Shown: positions 8,491 to 16,967, counted from the stretch's first letter. The stretch: DNA of 64,000 nucleotides from Ideonella livida (GCF_010499455.1 NZ_JAAGOH010000004.1:62001-126000); one strand, 5' to 3'. Notes: a model not told the origin generated them from the sequence alone. Translations and numbers: made by a program.

Positions 8491-8493
8491 ACA
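8478..8493. promoter_or_regulatory. Perfect 16-bp palindrome over the aceA -10 box
   Basis: TGTCTTATATAAGACA reads the same on both strands with no centre gap. It fully covers the -10 hexamer, the classic position of a repressor operator. The shape resembles operators of GntR-type regulators of central carbon genes in proteobacteria, but no regulator gene for it is seen in this window, so the protein is unknown. Confidence 0.6.
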
Positions 8494-8585
8494 TAAGTGT
8501 TGTGATGCGAGGCGACGGGAGTAAGCTTTGGTCCATACCAAGCCGAGTTTTGACCGACTCACCTCTCACCCGTTAGGAGAACCTG

Positions 8586-9902
8586 ATGTCCCAACTGACC
8601 CGCGAACAACAGATTGCCGCCCTTGAGAAGGACTGGGCTGAGAACCCCCGCTGGAAGGGCGTCAAGCGCGGCTACACCGCTGCCGACGTCGTCCGCCTGC
8701 GTGGCTCCCTGCAGCCCGAGTACACCCTGGCCCAGCGCGGTGCCAAGGTGCTGTGGGACAAGGTCAACGGTGGCGCCAAGAAGGGCTACGTGAACGCCTT
8801 CGGCGCCATCACCGCCGGTCAAGCCATGCAGCAGGCCAAGGCTGGCCTGGAAGCCGTGTACCTGTCGGGCTGGCAAGTCGCCGCCGACGGCAACACCTCC
8901 GAGACCATGTACCCCGACCAGTCGCTGTATGCGTACGACTCGGTGCCGACCATGGTCCGGCGCATCAACAACACCTTCAAGCGCGCTGACGAGATTCAGT
9001 GGAGCCGCGGCATCAACCCGGGCGACGAAGGCTTCATCGACTACTTCCTGCCCATCGTGGCTGATGCGGAAGCCGGTTTCGGTGGCGTGCTGAACGCCTT
9101 CGAACTGATGAAGAACATGATCGCCGCCGGTGCCGCCGGGGTGCACTTCGAAGACCAGTTGGCCGCCGCCAAGAAGTGCGGCCACATGGGTGGCAAGGTG
9201 CTGGTGCCGACCCGCGAAGCCGTGGAGAAGCTGATCTCCGCCCGCTTCGCCGCCGACGTGATGGGCGTGCCCACCCTGATCCTGGCCCGTACCGACGCCG
9301 AAGCCGCCAACCTGATCACCTCGGACTACGACGCCAACGACAAGCCCTTCCTGACCGGTGAACGCACCCAGGAAGGCTTCTACCGCGTCAAGAACGGTCT
9401 GGAGCAGTCCATCAGCCGCGGCGTGGCCTACGCGCCCTACGCCGATCTGGTGTGGTGCGAGACGGGCGTGCCGGACATCGGCTTCGCCCGCGAATTCGCC
9501 CAAGCCGTGCTGGCCGCCTGCCCGGGCAAGCTGCTGAGCTACAACTGCTCGCCGTCGTTCAACTGGAAGAAGAACCTGAACGACAGCCAGATCGCCTCCT
9601 TCCAGGAAGAGCTGAGCGCACTGGGCTACAAGTACCAGTTCATCACCCTGGCCGGCATCCACGTCAACTGGTACAACACCTTCAAGTTCGCCCACGCCTA
9701 CGCCCGCGGCGAAGGCATGAAGCACTACGTGGAAATGGTGCAGGAGCCGGAATTCGCCGCCCGCGAACAAGGCTATACCTTCGTGTCCCACCAGCAGGAG
9801 GTCGGCACCGGCTACTTCGACGAAGTGACCACCGTGATCCAAGGCGGTTCCTCTTCGGTGAAGGCCCTGACCGGCTCGACCGAAGAAGAGCAGTTCCACT
9901 GA
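8586..9902 (+). CDS. aceA: Isocitrate lyase
   Basis: A 438-residue enzyme that cleaves isocitrate to succinate and glyoxylate in the glyoxylate shunt. The catalytic signature KKCGH is at residues 196-200 with nucleophilic C198. [12 protein letters not shown] and [11 protein letters not shown] are further family blocks. The length is normal for the shorter bacterial type. The start is preceded by TAGGAGAACCTG. Malate synthase is not adjacent. The isocitrate dehydrogenase gene, which competes for the same substrate, is 16 kb away at 25788. Regulation is suggested by the palindromes upstream. Confidence 0.97.
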   Translation: MSQLTREQQIAALEKDWAENPRWKGVKRGYTAADVVRLRGSLQPEYTLAQRGAKVLWDKVNGGAKKGYVNAFGAITAGQAMQQAKAGLEAVYLSGWQVAADGNTSETMYPDQSLYAYDSVPTMVRRINNTFKRADEIQWSRGINPGDEGFIDYFLPIVADAEAGFGGVLNAFELMKNMIAAGAAGVHFEDQLAAAKKCGHMGGKVLVPTREAVEKLISARFAADVMGVPTLILARTDAEAANLITSDYDANDKPFLTGERTQEGFYRVKNGLEQSISRGVAYAPYADLVWCETGVPDIGFAREFAQAVLAACPGKLLSYNCSPSFNWKKNLNDSQIASFQEELSALGYKYQFITLAGIHVNWYNTFKFAHAYARGEGMKHYVEMVQEPEFAAREQGYTFVSHQQEVGTGYFDEVTTVIQGGSSSVKALTGSTEEEQFH

Positions 9903-10000
9903 TCCGCCACTGCCGGAACCCAGAAGCCAGGTGGGGGCCTGGCGGGTTCCGGTGGACCTGAGGTCGGCCGGCGCATGGGATCGCCGGCCCAATCAAACAG

Positions 10001-10040
10001 ACAAGGCCACGCGCTGTACAGCGCGTGGCCTTGTTTTTTG
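10001..10040. terminator. Strong bidirectional terminator after aceA
   Basis: Positions 10001-10034 are an exact 34-bp palindrome (ACAAGGCCACGCGCTG then its mirror, TA at the centre), followed by a run of T. It can end transcription of aceA from the left and of the unknown gene at 10065 from the right, because the mirror arms also supply A/T runs on the other strand. Confidence 0.9.
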
Positions 10041-10064
10041 TGGCGTGCGGTCGTGGCGCCGCGC

Positions 10065-10400
10065 TCAGCGCAGGCTGCCCACGTACCGCGGCGGCGGCGG
10101 CGCTTTGGGCGAGAGCGGGTTTTTCAGACGGCTGTCGGCGAAATCGCCGGGCAGGCGGCTGTCGGGCGCATCAGCACGTCGCTCGGGCTTGGCCAGGCTG
10201 GCCGGAAAGAGGGCGTCCTGCAGGCGGTTGGCCCAATCCAGCAGTTCCACGTGCTGGGGGTCGGAAAGCGCCACGCGGATGATCTCGCGGGCGTATTCCG
10301 GGCTGCGGATCATCCACTCGACGTCCGTCACCCGCCCGATCTTGCGCCTCATCACCACATGCAGATGGGCGGCGATGGCCAGTTTCTCGCTCTCAAGCAT
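10065..10400 (-). CDS. Small conserved hypothetical protein
   Basis: A 111-residue protein of unknown function. The N-terminal two thirds (MLESEKLAIAAHLHVVMRR onward, with WMIRSPEYAREII) look helical and globular. The last 40 residues are Pro/Arg-rich and probably disordered. The ATG at 10400 has an AGGAG site 8 bases upstream. It follows the ammonium transporter gene by 74 bases on the same strand and could be co-transcribed with it. I recognise the type as a hypothetical protein common in Burkholderiales but cannot name a family. Confidence 0.7.
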   Translation of the reverse strand: MLESEKLAIAAHLHVVMRRKIGRVTDVEWMIRSPEYAREIIRVALSDPQHVELLDWANRLQDALFPASLAKPERRADAPDSRLPGDFADSRLKNPLSPKAPPPPRYVGSLR

Positions 10401-10474
10401 GGTCAGCTCCTCGATTGACGGTGAACCCCATCCGGCAGCCGGCACCGTGGCCGGCTGCGGACCCCTGTCTCCTC

Positions 10475-11923
10475 TCACTCCACCCGCTCACCGTGCTGGC
10501 TCAGGTCCAGGCCGTCCTGTTCCTGGCGTTCGGTGACGCGCAGCCCAATCAGCATCTTGACCACCCACAGGATCAGGGCGGTCATCAGGCCGCTGTAGAC
10601 CAGGGTGGCGCCGGCGGCGATGGCCTGGGTCAGCACCGAGCCTTCCACGCCGCCGATCTTGGGGTCGGCCAGCAGGCCGGTGAGCAAGGCGCCGATCAGG
10701 CCGCCCACACCGTGCACGCCGAACACATCCAGCGAGTCGTCCTTGCCCAGCCGGCGTTTGAGGCCGGTGGCGCCCCAGTAGCAGCCGGCGCCGGCCACCA
10801 GGCCGATCAGCAGCGCCGCCTTGGGACCGACAAAGCCGGAGGCCGGTGTGATGGCCACCAGGCCGGCCACCGCACCGCTGCACAGGCCCAGCAGGGTGGG
10901 CGTGCGCCGCACCAGCCACTCCACCAGCATCCAGGACAGGGCAGCCGCTGCGGCTGCGATGTGGGTGACCAGCATGGCCATGCCGGCCCGGCCATCGGCC
11001 GCCGCGGCCGAGCCGCCGTTAAAGCCGATCCAGCCGACCCACAGCAGCGCCGCGCCGATCAGGGTGTAGCCCAGGTTGGCCGGCATCAGCGCCACGCGGC
11101 CAAAGCCCTGGCGCGGCCCCACCATCCAGGCGGCCACCAAGCCGGCGATGCCCGCGTTGATGTGCACCACGGTGCCGCCAGCAAAATCCAGCGCGCCCAT
11201 GCTGGCCAGCCAGCCTTCCGGCGACCAGACCCAGTGGGCCACCGGCGCATACACCAGCACCACCCACAGGGTGATGAACCAGAAGAGCGCGGAGAATCGG
11301 AACCGTTCGGCAAAGGCGCCGACGATCAGCGCCGGCGTGATGATCGCGAAAGTCAGCTGGAACATCACGAACACCGATTCCGGGATGGTGGCGGCCAGCG
11401 GATGCACCGACACCAGTCCGGCCGCCTTGTCAAAGCGCACCGTGTCCAGCCAGGCGGCGTGCAGGCTGCCGATCCAGGCGTTGCCCGGCATGAAGGCCAG
11501 GCTGTAGCCGCACACCAGCCACAGCACCGAGACCAGGCTGCAGATGGCGATCACCTGGGCCATGGTGCCCAGGATGTTCTTCTTGCGCACCATGCCCGCG
11601 TAGAACAGCGCCAGGCCCGGCAGGGTCATCAGCAGCACCAAGGCCGAGGCCGCAATCATCCACGCCGTGTCGCCGGCGCTGAGCTGGGCCACGGGCACGT
11701 TGGACGGAAACGGGGAGGGCGCTGTGGCCGGTGCGTTCAGGGGCGCTGCACTGGCGGCTGGGGATGCCGGCGGACTCACCTGCGCCTCTGGCGCCACCAC
11801 CGCCGTGCTGGCGGCTGTCGACGCTGGCGCGGCGGGTTCGGAGGCGGCCTGGGACAGCGCAGGCAAGGGGGCCGACACCAGCATGAACAGCGAGGCGGCT
11901 GCAATGACAGAACGCAAAATCAT
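10475..11923 (-). CDS. amt: Ammonium transporter (Amt family)
   Basis: A 482-residue inner-membrane ammonium channel. A signal peptide (about residues 1-26, ending ALSQA) is followed by about 50 residues rich in Ala and Pro, then the membrane core starting AGDTAWMIAASALVLLMTLP. The core contains GLALFYAGMVRKKN, AHWVWSPEGWL, DFAGGTVVHINAGIAGL and DVFGVHGVGGLIGALLTG. The pore histidines fall in the VHINAG and GVHGVGG blocks. The ATG at 11923 is preferred to 11977 because the upstream ATG would lie inside the sigma-54 promoter. No glnK lies next to it, which is unusual for amt. Expression under nitrogen limitation is expected from the promoter. Confidence 0.93.
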   Translation of the reverse strand: MILRSVIAAASLFMLVSAPLPALSQAASEPAAPASTAASTAVVAPEAQVSPPASPAASAAPLNAPATAPSPFPSNVPVAQLSAGDTAWMIAASALVLLMTLPGLALFYAGMVRKKNILGTMAQVIAICSLVSVLWLVCGYSLAFMPGNAWIGSLHAAWLDTVRFDKAAGLVSVHPLAATIPESVFVMFQLTFAIITPALIVGAFAERFRFSALFWFITLWVVLVYAPVAHWVWSPEGWLASMGALDFAGGTVVHINAGIAGLVAAWMVGPRQGFGRVALMPANLGYTLIGAALLWVGWIGFNGGSAAAADGRAGMAMLVTHIAAAAAALSWMLVEWLVRRTPTLLGLCSGAVAGLVAITPASGFVGPKAALLIGLVAGAGCYWGATGLKRRLGKDDSLDVFGVHGVGGLIGALLTGLLADPKIGGVEGSVLTQAIAAGATLVYSGLMTALILWVVKMLIGLRVTERQEQDGLDLSQHGERVE

Positions 11924-11960
11924 TGGAATTGCCCATGAAACTTTTTCACGGGAAGTCCAA

Positions 11961-11976
11961 TGCAAAAGGCGGACCA
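11961..11976 (-). promoter_or_regulatory. Sigma-54 promoter of the ammonium transporter gene
   Basis: On the minus strand, TGGTCCGCCTTTTGCA matches the TGGCACG-N4-TTGCA consensus at 5 of 7 and 5 of 5 positions with exact -24/-12 spacing. Transcription would start about 25 bases before the ATG at 11923. An NtrC-like half-site GCACCA is at 12016-12021 on the minus strand, 40-60 bases further upstream. This fits nitrogen control through RpoN and NtrC. Confidence 0.7.
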
Positions 11977-11990
11977 TCGCTTTTCCGTCC

Positions 11991-12009
11991 GGAAAGGCGG
12001 TTTTCCGCC
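11991..12009 (-). terminator. Weak hairpin between the alcohol dehydrogenase and amt genes
   Basis: GGCGG-AAAA-CCGCC followed by TTT on the minus strand, 54 bases past the dehydrogenase stop. It may end that transcript, though the T-run is short. Confidence 0.3.
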
Positions 12010-12062
12010 CCCCGCTGGTGCGACGTGGGGCGTCTTTCCGCCTGTCGGGCGGGGGCGACCTC

Positions 12063-13241
12063 TCAGTCTGACCAGAGGCGCATGGAATGCACCATCATGG
12101 TGCGATAGTCCTCAGACGTGGCCAAGCGCGGGTTGGTGGCATGGCAATGGTCTTTCAAGGCGCCAGCAATGACCGGGTCGACATCCTCCGGGGTGACCCC
12201 CAAGGCCGCCAGGCCGTTGGGCAGGCCCAGGCGGCGGGTCAGGTCGGCCACCGCCTGGGCCACCGCCTGCGCCGCAGCGTCCGGGCCGTCGACCGCCGGC
12301 AGCCCCATGGCAGCGGCCATACGCTCCAGGCGGCGTTGTTCCCGCACCGCGGCGGCACCGGCATTGAAGCGCACCACGGCCGGCAGGAACATGGCGTTGA
12401 GTGTGCCGTGGTGCAGCCTGGGCAGCCGTCCGCCCAGGCTGTGGCTGAGCGAGTGCACACAACCCAAGCCTTTCTGGAAAGCCATCGCGCCTTGCATGCT
12501 GGCGCTCATCATCTGCAGGCGGGCCTCGCGGTCTTGGCCGTTGCGCGTGGCGCGCTCCAAGTGTTGCCAGCCCCGGGCCAGGCCGTCCAGCGCAATGCCA
12601 TCGGCCGGCGGATTGAACGCCACCGACATGAAGGTCTCCATGCAGTGGGCCAGCGCGTCCATGCCGGTGGCCGCCGTCAGCCCGGACGGCAGGCCCAGGG
12701 TGAGCAGGGGATCCAGCAGCGCGGCCTTGGGCAGCAGGTGCCAATGGTGGAAGCCGAGTTTGCGGCCGTCATCGACGATGAGGATGGCGCCGCGGGCCAC
12801 CTCGCTGCCGGTGCCGGCGGTGGTGGGCAGGGCGATCAGCGGGGCCACCCGGTCGGTGATGCGCGCGCTGCCCCCTTCGATGGTGGCGTAGTGCGCCAGC
12901 GGACCGGGGTGGGTGGCCGCCAGGGCAACGCCTTTGGCCAGGTCGATGCTGGAGCCGCCGCCCACCGCCACCAAACCGTCGCAGCCGGCGCGCTGGTAGA
13001 GCGCCACCGCCTGCCGCACCGCCGCTTCGGTGGGGTTGGCCGGTGTGGCATCGAAGATGTCCAGTCGTTCGAGGCCTCCGGACCACGCCGCCAGGGCCTG
13101 GGCCAGCACGCCGGCCGCCCGCACGCCGGCGTCGGTGACGATCAAGGGGCGGCGTATGCCCACACGTTCGCATTCGGCCGGCAGGCATTGCGCGGCGCCT
13201 TCGCCGATCTCGATCTGGGTAAGGTAGAACAGTCGGGCCAT
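12063..13241 (-). CDS. Iron-containing alcohol dehydrogenase
   Basis: A 392-residue group III (iron-dependent) alcohol dehydrogenase. GGGSSIDLAKGVA is the NAD(P) loop, GTGSEVARGA follows, and metal ligands are expected in GMDALAHCME and HSLSHSLGGRLPRLHHG. The ATG at 13241 begins MARLFYLTQIEIGEGA, typical of the family; an open frame continues upstream through the divergent intergenic region and is not used. It is divergent from an esterase gene, which suggests alcohol or ester metabolism, but the substrate cannot be told from sequence. Confidence 0.9.
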   Translation of the reverse strand: MARLFYLTQIEIGEGAAQCLPAECERVGIRRPLIVTDAGVRAAGVLAQALAAWSGGLERLDIFDATPANPTEAAVRQAVALYQRAGCDGLVAVGGGSSIDLAKGVALAATHPGPLAHYATIEGGSARITDRVAPLIALPTTAGTGSEVARGAILIVDDGRKLGFHHWHLLPKAALLDPLLTLGLPSGLTAATGMDALAHCMETFMSVAFNPPADGIALDGLARGWQHLERATRNGQDREARLQMMSASMQGAMAFQKGLGCVHSLSHSLGGRLPRLHHGTLNAMFLPAVVRFNAGAAAVREQRRLERMAAAMGLPAVDGPDAAAQAVAQAVADLTRRLGLPNGLAALGVTPEDVDPVIAGALKDHCHATNPRLATSEDYRTMMVHSMRLWSD

Positions 13242-13358
13242 GGGTGCGGATGCAAACCGGGGGAGGAAGTCAGGCGCCCGACGCCGAAACACACGGCGCG
13301 TGGCCTGGGCTGGAGCCAGTATCCTCAGGTCCTGCCGCCCACACACCCCGAGCAAACC

Positions 13359-14300
13359 TTGAGCACCCAGTTGTTGACGCCCCAGATGCGGGGCGTGCTT
13401 GACCGCATCGCCCGCGCCCGTCGCCCGGCCTTTCACACCCTGCCGGTCGCGCAGGCCCGTGCCGCCTACACCGCCGCCGCCGAGATCCTGGACCTGCCGC
13501 GGGCCCCACTGCCGACCGTGCAGACCCTGGCGCTGGCCCTGCCCCACGGGCAGACCCGGCCGGCACGTCTGTACCGCCCGCGTGCCGAAGGGGAGCTGCC
13601 GGTCCTGCTGTACCTGCACGGCGGGGGCTTTGTCATCGGCAACCTCGAAACGCACGACAGCCTGTGCCGGCAATTGGCGCAACGCAGCGGCGCCGCCGTG
13701 CTGGCCCTGGACTATCGGCTGGCGCCGGAGCACCGTTTTCCCGCCGCGGTGGAGGACGCCTGGGCGGCCCTGCGCTGGCTCCAGGAGGGCGGCGCTGAGA
13801 CGCTGGACCTGGACCCTCAGCGGATGGCGGTGGGCGGCGACAGTGCCGGGGGCACACTGGCGGCGGCCAGCGCGCTGTGGTGCCGTGACCAGGGCCTTCC
13901 CCTGGCGCTGCAGCTGCTGATCACCCCCGGCACCATCGCCCATGCCGACACCCCCTCACACCACCTGTTCGCCCATGGCTTCTTGCTGGACCGGGAGTCC
14001 ATCTCCTGGTTCTTTGACCAGTACATCGACCGCTCGGCGCGGGCGGACTGGCGGTTTGCGCCGGCACTGGCGGATGTCGACGGGGTGGCGCCGGCCTGTG
14101 TGGTGCTGGCCGAGTGCGATCCCCTGGTGGACGAGGGTCTGGCCTATGCCGACCAGCTGCGGGCGGCCGGCGTGCCGGTGAGTCTGGAGCTCTACCGCGG
14201 CGTGACCCATGATTTCATCAAGATGGGCCGCGCGCTGCGGGAGGCGTCCACGGCGATGGACGCCATTGCACAGCAACTGCGGGAGGCGCTGTGTCCCTGA
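13359..14300 (+). CDS. HSL-type alpha/beta hydrolase (esterase/lipase)
   Basis: A 313-residue carboxylesterase of the hormone-sensitive lipase family. HGGGFVIG forms the oxyanion hole, GDSAGGTLA carries the nucleophile, the acid is in AECDPLVDEG, and the base is in GVTHDF. The TTG start at 13359 gives MSTQLLTPQMRGVLDRIA, matching the usual family N-terminus. The first ATG, at 13386, would lose nine of those residues, so it is the alternative. The 3' end overlaps the start of the thioesterase-GNAT gene by 10 bases, so translation is probably coupled. Confidence 0.87.
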   Translation: MSTQLLTPQMRGVLDRIARARRPAFHTLPVAQARAAYTAAAEILDLPRAPLPTVQTLALALPHGQTRPARLYRPRAEGELPVLLYLHGGGFVIGNLETHDSLCRQLAQRSGAAVLALDYRLAPEHRFPAAVEDAWAALRWLQEGGAETLDLDPQRMAVGGDSAGGTLAAASALWCRDQGLPLALQLLITPGTIAHADTPSHHLFAHGFLLDRESISWFFDQYIDRSARADWRFAPALADVDGVAPACVVLAECDPLVDEGLAYADQLRAAGVPVSLELYRGVTHDFIKMGRALREASTAMDAIAQQLREALCP

Positions 14301-15205
14301 ACCCGCTGCCCACCCCGCAGGACTATGCCCACCGCGAAGCCCTGCGCGTGCGCTGGGCAGAGGTCGACGCCCAGCACATCGTCTTCAATGGCCACTACCT
14401 GATGTACGCCGACACCGCCGTGGGCGGATGGTGGCGCGCGATGGCCGTGCCCTATGCACAAGCCATGGAGGCGTTGCAGGGCGATCTGTTTGTGCGGCAC
14501 AGCCAGCTGGACTACCACCAGGCGGCAGAGCTGGATGACCTGTTGGAATTGGGCGTGCGATGTCTGCGGCTGGGGCGCAGCGCGATGACGGTGGAAGTCG
14601 GCATCTTCCGCGACGGCGTGCTGCTGGTGCGGGTGGAGCTGGTCTATGTGTTTGCCCATGCCACCGAGCGCCGGCCGCTGCCACTGCCGGGGGCGCTCAG
14701 GGCCCTGCTGGAAGGGCCCTCCACGGCACCCCCGTGGGTGGCCTGCCCGCAGACCTGGGAGCAGGTGGCTGCGCCGGTGCGTGCCCTGCGGCGGGCGGCC
14801 TTTGTGCAGGAGCAGGGGCTGCCGCAGGCCTTGGAGGAAGATTCGCTGGACCCCTCGGCCTACCATGTGGTGCTGCGCAACCGCCTGGACCAGGTGGTGG
14901 CCGCCGGTCGTCTCTGCCCGGGCGAGGCTTCGGGTCTGGGCGTGCTGGCCCGGCTGGTGGTGGTGCGTCCCCTGCGGCGCACCGGGCTGGGTGCGGCCTT
15001 GCTGACGGCCCTGTTGCAGCAGGCGCGGCAACTGGGCCTGTCCCGTGTGGAGTTGGTGGCCAGCCCGGCCGCCGCGCCGCTTTACGCCCGTCAGGGTTTC
15101 AGGCACGCAGGTCCGGTGTTTGATGCCTTGGGCCGGCCGCATCAGCCCATGGTGCTAGAGCTGGTTCCGGCGGGGCTCACGGCGGCGGCTTCAGGGCAAA
15201 GCTGA
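14291..15205 (+). CDS. Thioesterase-GNAT acetyltransferase fusion protein
   Basis: A 304-residue two-domain protein. Residues 15-135 are a hotdog-fold acyl-CoA thioesterase of the 4-hydroxybenzoyl-CoA/YbgC type, with the active-site block RWAEVDAQHIVFNGHYLMY. Residues 155-290 are a GNAT N-acyltransferase of the ElaA-like kind, with the acetyl-CoA loop VVVRPLRRTGLGAALL. It starts at GTG 14291, overlapping the end of the hydrolase gene. Its end overlaps the convergent NRDE gene by 29 bases. Both domains handle acyl-CoA thioesters, so a joint role in acyl transfer or detoxification is possible but unproven. Confidence 0.85.
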   Translation: MSLNPLPTPQDYAHREALRVRWAEVDAQHIVFNGHYLMYADTAVGGWWRAMAVPYAQAMEALQGDLFVRHSQLDYHQAAELDDLLELGVRCLRLGRSAMTVEVGIFRDGVLLVRVELVYVFAHATERRPLPLPGALRALLEGPSTAPPWVACPQTWEQVAAPVRALRRAAFVQEQGLPQALEEDSLDPSAYHVVLRNRLDQVVAAGRLCPGEASGLGVLARLVVVRPLRRTGLGAALLTALLQQARQLGLSRVELVASPAAAPLYARQGFRHAGPVFDALGRPHQPMVLELVPAGLTAAASGQS

Positions 15206-16016
15206 ACCGGCCTTGGCCTGCAGCCTGGCCCTGCGCATCGAAGCGGACTTCGTCCACCTCGGCCTGCCAGGTGCCGGGAGCGCCCCACACGATGACCACC
15301 GTGGAACAGCGGGTGCCGTAGCGGGCTCGCCCGGGGTCTTCAATGAAGATGCTGGAGAGCTGTCGCTCCCGCTCCAGGCCCATGCCCGTGTCGGGCAGGT
15401 CGGCATCGGCCGCCCGCTCGCGCCGGGCCAGGGCCGCAAGCAGCGCCTGCCGCAGTGCGGCCGTCGAGCCTGCTGCGGCCGCTTCACCGTGCCCACTCAC
15501 CGCCGACCGCAACGCCTGCGTCAGGGCGACCGTCTTGGGCCAGGGCGTGTCAAGCGCGGCATTGCTCAAGCCGTGCAGGCCCGACTCGCCGCTTTGCGCC
15601 AGCGCCTGCCAAGCCGGGGGCTGGTTGCTGCCCCAGAAACCGCGACCGGCCTGCACGTCCAGCCCCAGCAAGTTGAAGCCGGCATAGCGCTGCGGCCTCA
15701 GGTCGCGCCAGAAGTCGATCATCCGGCCCGAATGGGCCAGCCATGCCGGCACCAGATCGCCACGTGAGGGGCCATCGTGCGCGGCGGGCAGGCCCTGGCG
15801 CACATTGGTCAGCAGGCCCAGACGCCCGCATCCGTCCACGCCCAGCCAGGTGCCGCCGGCCAGCAGGTCGAGGCCGGACAGGACAGGTTGTCCGCCGGCC
15901 GGATCCTCCCGCCAATCCATGGGCAGGCTGGGGCGGTCATGGAACTCGTCGCGGTTGGCCGCCAGCACCAGGGCCAGGCCCGGCCGCGGCTGTAGCGCCC
16001 AAGCGGTCAGGCACAT
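15177..16016 (-). CDS. NRDE family protein (TANGO2-like)
   Basis: A 279-residue member of the NRDE/TANGO2 family. It starts MCLTAW with Cys2, as family members do, and carries the naming motif AANRDEFHDRPS at about 19-30. YGTRCSTVVIVW near the C-terminus is the second conserved block. The fold is thought to resemble N-terminal nucleophile hydrolases. The biochemical role is not established; eukaryotic homologues are linked to lipid and heme handling. It lies 9 bases upstream of the convergently arranged ygfZ stop and reads the same direction. Confidence 0.85.
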   Translation of the reverse strand: MCLTAWALQPRPGLALVLAANRDEFHDRPSLPMDWREDPAGGQPVLSGLDLLAGGTWLGVDGCGRLGLLTNVRQGLPAAHDGPSRGDLVPAWLAHSGRMIDFWRDLRPQRYAGFNLLGLDVQAGRGFWGSNQPPAWQALAQSGESGLHGLSNAALDTPWPKTVALTQALRSAVSGHGEAAAAGSTAALRQALLAALARRERAADADLPDTGMGLERERQLSSIFIEDPGRARYGTRCSTVVIVWGAPGTWQAEVDEVRFDAQGQAAGQGRFSFALKPPP

Positions 16017-16025
16017 GCCTAGGGG

Positions 16026-16967
16026 TCAGGCCTCTTCGGCGGGCAAGGCGTAGGGCAGGGCCTGCCGCACCAGTGCCGGCCCGTCGGCCTGACCCGCGCG
16101 CAGGTCGCCATCGTCCTCGGCGGCTGCGCGCTTGAGCTCCACCAGCGCCAGCGCGCCCAGGCCTGGCCAGCTGGCGGCCAGGACCACGGTGCCGGCCGGC
16201 TGGCCGGGGTCGGCGGCGTGGAAGACCTCCTGCCCGGCACCCATGGGGGCCTCAGACTGCAGCAAATAGGCGCGGCGCTTGAGCGTGCCGCGGTACTGGC
16301 TGCGGGCCACCACCTCCTGGCCGGGGTAGCAGCCCTTCTTGAAGCTGACGCCACCGACCAGCTCCAGATTGATCATCTGCGGCACGAAGGCTTCCACCGT
16401 GGACTGGTTCACGCGGGCCACACCGCTGGCCACTTCCAACCAACGCCACAGATCCTCCTCCAGTGCCGGGGCATCGGGCGCCACGCTCCCAGCCGGCGCG
16501 ATACGCAAGGCGCGGGCCTGGCCGGCCACATCCGGCAGGCGCACCAGGGTAACATCGTCCTGCGTCCCCCATTGCCAGGCGGCGCCGGGCAACGCGGGCG
16601 ACAAGCCCTCGGGCGCGCCGACCTGGCCCCACACCGTCCAGTGGCCGGAGGCATCGCTGAGCCGGCACTTGGCGCGCAGCACGAACATGGACAGGCGCTT
16701 GAGTGTGGTCGGCAGCAGATCGGCGCTGCAGGCCAGCAGGAAGACGTCCGGTGCCGGCCGCCAGACCACAAAAGTGGCCAGCAGTCGGCCCTTGGCCGAG
16801 CAGTAGCCTGCCAGGCGGGCCTCGCCCTCTCGCAGGCTCTGCACGTCCTGTGTCAGCTGGCCTTGCAGGAAAGTGGCAGCGTCCTCGCCTTCGGCACGGA
16901 TCAGGCCCCAGTCGGCCAGACGCGCCACGCCGGGGCGCACTTCGGGGAAGGAGGGGGTCTTGAACAT
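16026..16967 (-). CDS. ygfZ: Folate-binding protein YgfZ
   Basis: A 313-residue tetrahydrofolate-binding protein of the YgfZ/IBA57 type, which supports assembly or repair of certain iron-sulfur enzymes. The hallmark KGCYPGQEVVARSQYRG is present, with its conserved cysteine. The N-terminus LADWGLIRAEGEDAATFLQG is the GcvT-like first block. The ATG at 16967 (MFKTPSFPEV) is chosen; an in-frame ATG at 16982 adds five residues. It is divergent from mltG with 58 bases between the starts, a conserved arrangement in proteobacteria. Confidence 0.92.
   Translation of the reverse strand: MFKTPSFPEVRPGVARLADWGLIRAEGEDAATFLQGQLTQDVQSLREGEARLAGYCSAKGRLLATFVVWRPAPDVFLLACSADLLPTTLKRLSMFVLRAKCRLSDASGHWTVWGQVGAPEGLSPALPGAAWQWGTQDDVTLVRLPDVAGQARALRIAPAGSVAPDAPALEEDLWRWLEVASGVARVNQSTVEAFVPQMINLELVGGVSFKKGCYPGQEVVARSQYRGTLKRRAYLLQSEAPMGAGQEVFHAADPGQPAGTVVLAASWPGLGALALVELKRAAAEDDGDLRAGQADGPALVRQALPYALPAEEA

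Larger units (their letters stand above)
8129..8585. promoter_or_regulatory. 457-bp control region between the hemerythrin gene and aceA
   Basis: The first 200 bases are GC-rich like the rest of the window. From about 8350 to 8500 the sequence turns strikingly AT-rich and carries three inverted repeats and a good sigma-70 promoter, listed separately. The 5' leader of aceA (about 90 bases) follows, ending in a TAGGAGA ribosome-binding site. No credible gene lies in this stretch. Confidence 0.7.

Noticed and set aside
10415-11938. 507-residue open frame opposite amt
   Set aside because: A shadow frame dominated by Gln, His, Gly and Arg repeats; covers the sigma-54 promoter side of amt.
12087-13358. 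Long N-terminal extension of the HSL esterase frame
   Set aside because: It is antisense to the iron alcohol dehydrogenase; the esterase family starts near MSTQLLTPQMR.
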